From positions 1 to 12,438 of the forward strand of contig JBEBHE010000117.1 in NCBI GenBank assembly GCA_040081205.1: 12,438 nt of DNA, read 5' to 3'. Made by a program: the position numbers and the translations under genes. Shown piece by piece: positions 6,390 through 12,015 of the stretch. Position 1 is the first letter of the stretch. Each line of letters begins with the position of its first letter. Origin of the DNA: UBA5216 sp040081205. Its GTDB lineage: Bacteria; Pseudomonadota; Gammaproteobacteria; Burkholderiales; SG8-41. Below the pieces are notes generated by a model, which saw nothing but the letters and a program-made list of their open reading frames with translations, made no database searches and had not been told where the DNA came from.

Positions 6390-7846
6390 CAATGATAAGC
6401 GGCTTTGACGCCGGGTGGCGGTGAGTAGCGAAACGTTCCCTTACCCAGTATGGCGTCTTTGCCGCCATGTTTTTCGATCAGCGTGGTTTGATCGGATTTG
6501 GCGTTGCGGTCGGCGGCATCGGGATTGACTACTTTGCGCAGCGCTGCTTCGCACTCGGCAATCACGCCAGCGTAATTGGCATTGCGGCCCAGATCGCTGC
6601 GCTCATGCGGATCAGCTTGCAGATCAAACAACATGGGCGGCAGGCCGACGTAATGCACGTACTTGTATTGGCCGTGGCGAATCATGGATGAACCCGTGAT
6701 CGATGCCGCCGCGTGGTATTCAGACAAAATGGTGCGCAGGGGCGCTTTGCCATTGGCGATGTCGATCAGCGAGGCGCCCGGCAACGTGGCGTCCACAGCA
6801 TCCAATTTTGCTCCGACGCTTTGCACATAGGTGGGGAAAGCATCCGCCAGTGTCACGGGCGTGTCGCAAACTTTGCCGCTTGGAATATCGGGGCCGGCGG
6901 CGATCATCGGGATACCGGCAGATTCTTCGTACATCGTCGACTTTCCCCACATACCGCGGGTGCCGAGATTGTCGCCATGATCGGAGGTATAGACGATGCG
7001 TGTGTTATCGAGCATACCGAGTGTTTCGAGTGCGTGGAGAATTTTGCCGACGTTGTTGTCCATGAAGGTGGTGAGTCCGAAGTAGGCCGCAATCGCGCGC
7101 CGCACCATCGGTTCATCAAAGGCGTCGTCGTAACACATGCTTTTGCGCATGGCATCAGTGAACGGATGGCGCGGCCGCTGATCCTGCGCATACATGTCGG
7201 GGAAAGGCACCTGGTCGACAGGATACAGATCGTAGAATTCCTGCGGCGCGATCAGCGGAAAGTGCGGCGCGACGAAGCCCACATACATGGCCCACGGTTT
7301 GTCACGATACTTCGGCGCTTCATGGGTTAACCATTTCACGGTTTCGGCAGCGATAGCGCGGTCGTAACGCGTGTAATCCGATTCACCCGGGCCGGCTTCC
7401 GGACCGAGATTGGCGGCCCCCTTGCGGCGCGGCAGTTCATCGCGGATCAAGCCGAGCAGATCGCCGACACCGTTGACGATGTGCATGGGCATAATCTCTT
7501 CATCAAAACCATTGCGTTTCACATCATCGCCGCTGGCGTAATGTAGTTTGCCGATGGACGTGACATGGTGGCCTTGCGCCATCAGGCGATGGCCCCACGA
7601 CGGCATTTTTCCGTCGTAAGCGATGGCATTGTCCCAGCAACGATGCTCATGCACATAACGTCCGGTGGCGAACGACGCGCGCGCCGGCACGCAGATGGGG
7701 CAGTTGGTATAGGCGTTGGCGAAGCGCGTGCCGCGCGCGGCCAGCGCATCGAGATTCGGCGTCTTGATCATCGGATGGCCATTGCAACCGAGCACGCGCT
7801 TGTTGTGTTCGTCGGAGAGGATGAAGATGATATTGGTGGGTTTCAT
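6389..7846 (-). CDS. Type I sulfatase-family hydrolase (copy upstream of Bug gene)
   Basis: Second formylglycine-type hydrolase, 485 residues. Cys52 in CVPAR followed by ASFATG matches C-x-P-x-R-x4-T-G. Asp12 (LSDEH), Lys100 and His102 (GKLHY), His195 (APHFPL), Asp289-His290 (TSDHGD) and Lys302 (GKST) occupy the same places as in the other copy. Long stretches are shared with that copy, for example WDNAIAYDG, YFGL, TSDHG and PPPGV near the C-terminus, so the two probably arose by duplication and then diverged. No signal peptide is visible, so action in the cytoplasm is likely. It begins the tight sulfatase-Bug-sulfatase run. Its ATG (7846) has no strong ribosome site, only GGAT about 9 bases upstream. 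A 145-base gap holding a REP-like pair separates it from the aldolase gene upstream. Phosphonate/phosphodiester hydrolase activity is an alternative. Confidence 0.9.
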   Translation of the reverse strand: MKPTNIIFILSDEHNKRVLGCNGHPMIKTPNLDALAARGTRFANAYTNCPICVPARASFATGRYVHEHRCWDNAIAYDGKMPSWGHRLMAQGHHVTSIGKLHYASGDDVKRNGFDEEIMPMHIVNGVGDLLGLIRDELPRRKGAANLGPEAGPGESDYTRYDRAIAAETVKWLTHEAPKYRDKPWAMYVGFVAPHFPLIAPQEFYDLYPVDQVPFPDMYAQDQRPRHPFTDAMRKSMCYDDAFDEPMVRRAIAAYFGLTTFMDNNVGKILHALETLGMLDNTRIVYTSDHGDNLGTRGMWGKSTMYEESAGIPMIAAGPDIPSGKVCDTPVTLADAFPTYVQSVGAKLDAVDATLPGASLIDIANGKAPLRTILSEYHAAASITGSSMIRHGQYKYVHYVGLPPMLFDLQADPHERSDLGRNANYAGVIAECEAALRKVVNPDAADRNAKSDQTTLIEKHGGKDAILGKGTFRYSPPPGVKAAYH

Positions 7847-7883
7847 GTTTGTTTATCCAATTTTCGTTTGCGTCACATACCAA

Positions 7884-7970
7884 CACCGTCATTCCCGCGA
7901 AGGCGGGAATCTATAACACAATGCCATATGGCACATCGTATGGTTTCCCGCCTTCGTGGGAACCACGGTG
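7884..7970. repeat. REP-like inverted pair with central palindrome
   Basis: Two 30-base units face each other: copy A at 7884-7913 on the plus strand and copy B at 7941-7970 on the minus strand. They agree at 25 of 30 positions. Each contains TTCCC-x-CGAAGGCGGGAA and is itself an imperfect hairpin. The 27-base spacer contains the perfect palindrome TGCCATATGGCA (7922-7933). The unit resembles the widespread ATTCCC...GGGAAT repeats known from Neisseria (dRS3) and many beta- and gammaproteobacteria. Transcribed as RNA, the pair could form one long stem between the aldolase and sulfatase genes, protecting or attenuating the message. Confidence 0.85.
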
Positions 7971-7991
7971 GTACATCGTAACTATTTGTTT

Positions 7992-8720
7992 TTATTTATA
8001 TTTCTTCGCCCACAAATCGGAGATGCCCACGCCCTTGTCGATATCTGCTTTGCGTTTGGTATCACCCGCATCAATCTTCTGCGATAGCGCCAGCACCACC
8101 GCGATTTTGTCTTGCGGAATAATCGCAATGCCCGCTTCGTCGGCGCAAACGAGATCGCCTGGTTTACACGGCACGCTGCGTATTTCCACCGTGCCATTGA
8201 CTTCAACGGTTTGCATGCGCCACTTGCCGGTGATTGGCGTGAATCCGCGGCACCACACCGGCCAATCCATTTCGCGATAACCGTCCGGGTCGCGCACCGT
8301 GGCATCGACAATCGCACCGATGAAGCCCTGCCGTTTTGCGATGGATGCTGATTGCCCGCCCATGTTGGAGCAACCCATCACGCCCTGTATTACCAGTACA
8401 TCGCCGGGCTCGGCCAGATTGTGCGCCTCGGTTTCACCCTGGGTGTTGATTTTTTCCTGTGCGGCTTTGTGGATTTGCACATCGCGCGCGATGTTGCGCA
8501 GGGTCATTGCCGGGCCCACGATACGTTTGGTGAAATACACCGGTGGCAATTGGTATGCGGGAATAACGGCAACGATGCCGAGTTCGTCGCAGGCGTCGGA
8601 GAGCGTGCCGGTCAGATCGATGAGCGCCATGAACGCATCGATGACCGCTTTGGATGGACGCGGAATATCGAGCATTCGGATTGATTCGCGCGGCATGCGT
8701 CCGAGCGTTGTTTTGGACAT
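7992..8720 (-). CDS. RraA-like (HMG/CHA aldolase family) protein
   Basis: Member of the RraA/class II pyruvate-aldolase fold, 242 residues. True RraA, the RNase E inhibitor, is about 160 residues, so an enzyme is more likely. The catalytic Arg143-Asp144 lies in DATVRDPDG, preceded by the glycine loop NMGGQSASIAKRQGFIGAIVD and followed by MDWPVWCRG (the FPVFARG equivalent) and DEAGIAIIP. In characterised relatives this motif holds Mg2+ and pyruvate enolate and cleaves 4-hydroxy-2-oxo acids to pyruvate plus a second carbonyl product. Extra residues occur at both ends; the C-terminal tail (DTKRKADIDKG) looks helical. The ATG at 8720 has GGAG (8727-8730). It is the first gene after the divergent promoter region and precedes the sulfatases on the same strand. 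It may process the product of the dehydratase next door; substrate unknown. Confidence 0.85.
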   Translation of the reverse strand: MSKTTLGRMPRESIRMLDIPRPSKAVIDAFMALIDLTGTLSDACDELGIVAVIPAYQLPPVYFTKRIVGPAMTLRNIARDVQIHKAAQEKINTQGETEAHNLAEPGDVLVIQGVMGCSNMGGQSASIAKRQGFIGAIVDATVRDPDGYREMDWPVWCRGFTPITGKWRMQTVEVNGTVEIRSVPCKPGDLVCADEAGIAIIPQDKIAVVLALSQKIDAGDTKRKADIDKGVGISDLWAKKYK

Positions 8721-8734
8721 TACAGACTCCAGTC

Positions 8735-8761
8735 AAGGGAAAACCAGGGGAAAGGGAAAAC
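8735..8761. repeat. 10-bp direct repeat in the divergent promoter region
   Basis: AAGGGAAAAC occurs at 8735-8744 and again at 8752-8761, a 17-base period. It lies just downstream of the minus-strand -10 box, within the predicted leader of the aldolase gene. It could be a pair of operator half-sites, or just purine-rich sequence. Confidence 0.5.
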
Positions 8762-8765
8762 GTTG

Positions 8766-8795
8766 ATTCTAGGGAGGCTACCCTTATTGCGTCAA
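8766..8795 (-). promoter_or_regulatory. Sigma-70-type promoter for the aldolase-sulfatase genes
   Basis: On the minus strand, TTGACG (8790-8795) and TAGAAT (8766-8771) each match 5 of 6 consensus bases and are 18 bases apart. The predicted start is near 8759, giving a leader of about 39 bases to the ATG at 8720. A near-palindrome, AGGGAGGCTACCCT (8771-8784), lies between the two boxes, a classical repressor position. Confidence 0.6.
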
Positions 8796-8815
8796 TGCAG
8801 GCAATCGGCTATCGT
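8787..8815 (+). promoter_or_regulatory. Possible promoter for the dehydratase gene
   Basis: TTGCGT (8787-8792) and TATCGT (8810-8815) are 17 bases apart. The -10 box matches 4 of 6 bases and the -35 box 3 of 6. The -35 box overlaps that of the minus-strand promoter, so the two promoters could compete or be controlled together. Weaker than its divergent partner. Confidence 0.4.
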
Positions 8816-8846
8816 GCGGGCTCATTTTTTTTCGAGGTAAAGTGCC

Positions 8847-10571
8847 ATGGCATCTCCCAAACGCGGCATGCGCAAAGGCCTGACGGCTTACGGCGACGAA
8901 GAATTCTCCCTGTTTCTGCGCAAAGCATTCGTCAAGGCCATGGGCTACACCGACGATGCGCTGGACCGGCCCATCGTCGGTATTACCAATACCTTCAGCG
9001 GTTTTAACGCCTGCCATCGCAACGTGCCGGAACTGATCGAGGCGGTGAAGCGCGGAGTGATGCTTGCTGGCGGACTGCCGGTAGAGTTTCCGACGATCAC
9101 GCTGCATGAGTCGTTCGCATACCCAACCAGCATGTATCTGCGTAACCTGATGTCGATCGACACCGAAGAGATGATCAAAGGCCAGCCGGTGGATTCGGTG
9201 GTGCTGATCGGTGGATGCGACAAAACCGTGCCGGCGTTGTTGATGGGTGCTGCCAGCGCCAATGTGCCGGCGATCATGCTGGTGACGGGGCCGATGATCA
9301 CCGGCGATCACAAAGGTGAAAGACTCGGTGCATGCACTGATTGCCGGCGTTTCTGGGGCAAGTATCGCGCGGGCGAAATTTCCGAGCAGGAAATCGGAGA
9401 GATCAACAACAAGCTCGCGCCATCGGCGGGCACCTGCATGGTGATGGGCACGGCGAGCACCATGGCGTTGTGTACCGAAGCGATGGGTATGATGCTGCCG
9501 GGCGGCGCCTGCACACCGGCGGTGATGGCTGACCGGCTGCGTCACGCCGAAGCCAGCGGCGCGCGCGCGGTGGCGATGGCGAAAGAAAAACTCACACCCG
9601 ATAAAATCATGACACCCGAAGCGTTTGAAAACGCGCTCACGGTATTGCTGGCGGTGGGGGGCTCGACCAATGCGATTGTGCATCTCACGGCGATGGCGGG
9701 GCGGCTCGGCATCAAGATCGATCTCGATGCTTTCGACAAAATGGGTCGTGAGACGCCGGTGTTGGTGGATTTGAAACCGACGGGCCAGCACTACATGGAG
9801 GATCTTGAGAAAGCTGGCGGCCTGGTGGTGATCTTGCGCGAGATTCGTAAACTGCTGAACCTCGATGCGTTAACGGTTACCGGCGATACGCTCGGCGAAA
9901 ATATCAAGGCGGCGGCACCCGCGTGGAAGCAGGACGTGGTGCGTCCTTTCAACGATCCGATCTTCAAGGGCGGCAGCATTGCCGTGTTGCGCGGCAATCT
10001 CGCGCCCGAAGGTGCGATCATCAAGCAGGCGGCGGCAAGTCCGAAGCTGATGCAGCACACGGGGCGCGCGGTGGTGTTCGAGTCGCTGGAAGACTTGGCG
10101 AATCGCATTGATGATCCCAAGCTCGATGTGAAAGAAGATGACATTCTGGTGATGCAGAATGCCGGCCCGAAAGGCGCGCCGGGCATGCCGGAGGCAGGCT
10201 ACATTCCCATTCCGAAAAAGCTCGCGCAAAAAGGCCTGAAAGACATGATCCGTATTTCCGATGCGCGCATGAGCGGCACCGCGTTCGGCGCGATTGTGTT
10301 GCACGTGACGCCCGAATCGGCGCTGGGCGGGCCGCTGGCACTGGTAAAAACCGGCGACAAAATCAAGCTCGACGTACCGGCGCGCAAGATCGAACTGCTG
10401 GTATCCGACGAAGAACTCGACGCGCGGCGCAAAGCGTGGAAAAAACCGCGTGCGCGCAAGGAGGACGGGCGCGGTTATCGCAAGCTCTTTATGGAAACGG
10501 TGACGCAGGCCGATCAAGGGTGCGACTTCGATTTTCTGGTCCCCGAGATTACCACCAGCGTTCCGCGGTAA
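8847..10571 (+). CDS. IlvD/Edd-family sugar-acid dehydratase
   Basis: Iron-sulfur dehydratase of 574 residues, probably turning an aldonate into a 2-keto-3-deoxy acid in the cytoplasm. The three cluster cysteines are Cys56 (GFNACHRN), Cys124 (IGGCDKTVPA) and Cys197 (AGTCMVMGTAS), each about three residues before those recalled for Rhizobium L-arabinonate dehydratase. GGSTNAIVHL (271-280) is the IlvD/Edd signature. Ser476 (RISDARMSGTAFG) is the expected catalytic serine. The RISDARMSG and HVTPESALGGPLALV blocks are complete. True dihydroxy-acid dehydratase (ilvD) cannot be excluded from sequence alone, but the aldolase and sulfatase neighbours and the lack of other ilv genes favour a sugar acid. 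ATG at 8847 has GAGG (8834-8837) upstream. It is divergent from the aldolase gene across a 126-base control region. Confidence 0.9.
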   Translation: MASPKRGMRKGLTAYGDEEFSLFLRKAFVKAMGYTDDALDRPIVGITNTFSGFNACHRNVPELIEAVKRGVMLAGGLPVEFPTITLHESFAYPTSMYLRNLMSIDTEEMIKGQPVDSVVLIGGCDKTVPALLMGAASANVPAIMLVTGPMITGDHKGERLGACTDCRRFWGKYRAGEISEQEIGEINNKLAPSAGTCMVMGTASTMALCTEAMGMMLPGGACTPAVMADRLRHAEASGARAVAMAKEKLTPDKIMTPEAFENALTVLLAVGGSTNAIVHLTAMAGRLGIKIDLDAFDKMGRETPVLVDLKPTGQHYMEDLEKAGGLVVILREIRKLLNLDALTVTGDTLGENIKAAAPAWKQDVVRPFNDPIFKGGSIAVLRGNLAPEGAIIKQAAASPKLMQHTGRAVVFESLEDLANRIDDPKLDVKEDDILVMQNAGPKGAPGMPEAGYIPIPKKLAQKGLKDMIRISDARMSGTAFGAIVLHVTPESALGGPLALVKTGDKIKLDVPARKIELLVSDEELDARRKAWKKPRARKEDGRGYRKLFMETVTQADQGCDFDFLVPEITTSVPR

Positions 10572-10585
10572 TTATTTTGTCACCA

Positions 10586-10632
10586 TGCGCGTTTATGAGT
10601 AGCACGCAGTGATGTTTCTTGGTTTTATTTTT
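10586..10632 (+). terminator. Possible weak terminator after the dehydratase gene
   Basis: TGCGCG (10586-10591) can pair with CACGCA (10603-10608) apart from one mismatch, with an 11-base loop. A T-rich but broken stretch follows at about 10613-10632. The stem is short, so readthrough into the SET gene is possible. Confidence 0.25.
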
Positions 10633-10651
10633 CATGTTCCTTCAGGTAATC

Positions 10652-11119
10652 ATGTCCCGTTCAAAAAAAATTAGAAAGCGGCGCTTTGTTGTGCGCAAAT
10701 CCGGCATACACGGGCGCGGTGTGTTCGCGCTCACGGATATATCCAAAGGCACAAGGCTGATCGAATATACCGGTGAACGCATGTCGCATAAAGAGGCCGA
10801 TGACCGCTATGGCGATTTGCATGATGGCAGCTCGCATACGATGTTGTTTGCCGCGACGGACGAGGTGGTGATTGACGCCACGCACCGTGGCAGTTCGGCG
10901 CGTTGGATTAATCATTCATGCGCGCCCAATTGCGAAGCGCTCGAGGATGGTGGACGCGTGTTCATTGAAACCTGCCGAAACATCAGGGCAGGCGAGGAAC
11001 TTGCCTACGATTATGGCTTGATCGTCGAGGAGCGGCACACCGCTAAATTGAAGCGCGAGCACGCTTGCTGCTGCGGCGCGCGGCGCTGCCGCGGCACCCT
11101 GCTGGGCAAGAAGCGTTAG
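10652..11119 (+). CDS. SET-domain protein lysine methyltransferase with post-SET motif
   Basis: S-adenosylmethionine-dependent methyltransferase for protein lysines, 155 residues, nearly all SET domain. In order: SGIHGRGVFA (17-26), RWINHSCAPNC (84-94, the NHSCxPN core), AGEELAYDYG (113-122, with the catalytic-site tyrosine region), then HACCCGARRCRG (137-148). That last block fits the post-SET C-x-C-x4-C zinc motif (Cys139, Cys141, Cys146), with Cys90 as fourth ligand. A basic N-terminus (KKIRKRR) may contact DNA or RNA, and the tail ends in KKR. ATG at 10652 is preferred because homology begins at once; longer in-frame starts at 10634 (ATG) and 10619 (TTG) add only a hydrophobic leader. AGG (10644-10646) is a weak ribosome site. 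Its target is unknown. Neighbours give no clear clue, although a partner-switching pair follows. Confidence 0.9.
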   Translation: MSRSKKIRKRRFVVRKSGIHGRGVFALTDISKGTRLIEYTGERMSHKEADDRYGDLHDGSSHTMLFAATDEVVIDATHRGSSARWINHSCAPNCEALEDGGRVFIETCRNIRAGEELAYDYGLIVEERHTAKLKREHACCCGARRCRGTLLGKKR

Positions 11120-11135
11120 GCGTCAGGGCCGATGC

Positions 11136-11152
11136 ACCGATTCCCGGTGCGT
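11136..11152 (+). terminator. Hairpin after the SET gene
   Basis: GCACCG (11136-11141) and CGGTGC (11147-11152) form a perfect 6-bp stem with a 5-base loop, 17 bases after the SET stop codon. It is followed by GTTTAGCG, so the T-tract is short. It may be a weak terminator or an mRNA hairpin separating the SET gene from the kinase gene. Confidence 0.35.
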
Positions 11153-11195
11153 TTAGCGAGAGCGTGCCAGCTGGTGTAGTCTATGGCCGTCAGCC

Positions 11196-11609
11196 ATGGT
11201 TACGTTACAAACGACAATCCGCAACAATATCGGGGACCTGGAAAGCGTGCGCGATCTGGTTTCCAAGCTCGAGTGCGCGTGCGCGCTGCCAGAGAAGACG
11301 GTGTTCGATATTAACGTCGTGCTCGACGAATTGCTTAGTAATATCATCCATTACGGCTATGCCGATGACCTGCCCCATGAGATAGGCGTCACGCTGTCGG
11401 TGCGCAATGCCGTCGTTGAAATCAGCATCAAGGACGATGGCAAAGCGTTTGATCCGCTGACGGCGCCCGAGCCCGACCTTACGTTGTCGCTGGCCGAGCG
11501 GCCGATCGGCGGGTTGGGCTTGCACTTCGTTCGGCAGTTGATGGATGATGTGGAATACAAACGCGAGGATAATTTTAACTATTTGTTGTTAAAGAAAAAT
11601 ATTGCATAA
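11196..11609 (+). CDS. RsbW-like serine kinase / anti-sigma factor
   Basis: GHKL-fold ATP-binding protein of 137 residues, the size of RsbW/SpoIIAB. The N-box is VVLDELLSNIIHYGY (Glu45, Asn49); the G1 box is IKDDGKAFDP (Asp80, Gly82); the G2 box is GGLGLHFVRQLMD (105-117). There is no histidine-kinase dimerisation domain. In the family such proteins bind a sigma factor or other partner and phosphorylate a serine in a STAS antagonist. The STAS gene lies 17 bases downstream, so an operon is near certain. No sigma factor gene is in the window, so the output partner is unknown. The ATG at 11196 has no clear Shine-Dalgarno sequence; an ATG at 11183 is out of frame. Confidence 0.9.
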   Translation: MVTLQTTIRNNIGDLESVRDLVSKLECACALPEKTVFDINVVLDELLSNIIHYGYADDLPHEIGVTLSVRNAVVEISIKDDGKAFDPLTAPEPDLTLSLAERPIGGLGLHFVRQLMDDVEYKREDNFNYLLLKKNIA

Positions 11610-11626
11610 AATATCAAGGATGGCTT

Positions 11627-11962
11627 ATGGAACTTCAGGAAATTGCAGCAGGGCGCGTTACGGTGCTTGCGGTCACGGGGCGCATCGACAGCAGTAATGC
11701 GATGGATCTCAGCAATCGCCTGCGAACGTTGTACGCGTCCTCGGGCCGGCTGTTGTTGCTGGATCTTCAGGGCGTCGATTACATTACCAGCGCGGGTTTT
11801 CGCACGCTGTTGATCGGACGGCGGCATGCGTCTAGCAGTAGCGGCGTGTTTGCGCTGTGCAATTTATCCGCCAAAGTGCGCGATCTTTTCGACATGGGCG
11901 GCTTTATCAGTAATTTCTCCATCCATGCTACACGCGAGGACGGCATCGCCCGACTCGCTTGA
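11627..11962 (+). CDS. RsbV-like STAS-domain anti-anti-sigma factor
   Basis: Single STAS domain, 111 residues. In the family the unphosphorylated form sequesters the RsbW-type kinase, while serine phosphorylation releases it. The phosphorylation site is Ser55 (possibly Thr54) in GVDYITSAGFRTLL, matching the I-[ST]-S-[AS]-G consensus. The rest follows the STAS pattern: a beta strand (VTVLAVTGRID), LLLLDLQGV, FALCNLSAKVRDLF and a closing strand. AAGGA (11616-11620) six bases before the ATG gives a good start. It lies 17 bases after the kinase gene. A phosphatase that could dephosphorylate it is encoded convergently, with 53 bases between the stops. Confidence 0.93.
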   Translation: MELQEIAAGRVTVLAVTGRIDSSNAMDLSNRLRTLYASSGRLLLLDLQGVDYITSAGFRTLLIGRRHASSSSGVFALCNLSAKVRDLFDMGGFISNFSIHATREDGIARLA

Positions 11963-12015
11963 ATCAGTCGCGCCACATATTGTCTATGGCGTAGATGCGG
12001 TGCCCGCTGCCCAGT

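Noticed and set aside
7884..7970. CRISPR-like repeat
   Set aside because: Only two units in opposite orientation with no array of spacers; it fits a REP-type pair instead.
7992..8720. Annotation as RraA, regulator of RNase E
   Set aside because: At 242 residues it is far longer than RraA and retains the Arg-Asp aldolase motif; the catabolic context also favours an enzyme.
8784..9791. Minus-strand frame of 335 codons opposite the dehydratase
   Set aside because: His- and Arg-rich translation typical of an antisense shadow; the plus-strand frame holds all Fe-S cysteines and the IlvD/Edd signatures.
9870..10517. Minus-strand frame of 215 codons opposite the 3' half of the dehydratase
   Set aside because: Antisense shadow with no motif and no ribosome site.
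10619..10651. Longer SET protein starting at TTG 10619 or ATG 10634
   Set aside because: The extra residues are hydrophobic and unrelated to the SET fold, while the basic start at 10652 leads straight into the domain. The choice is likely but not certain.
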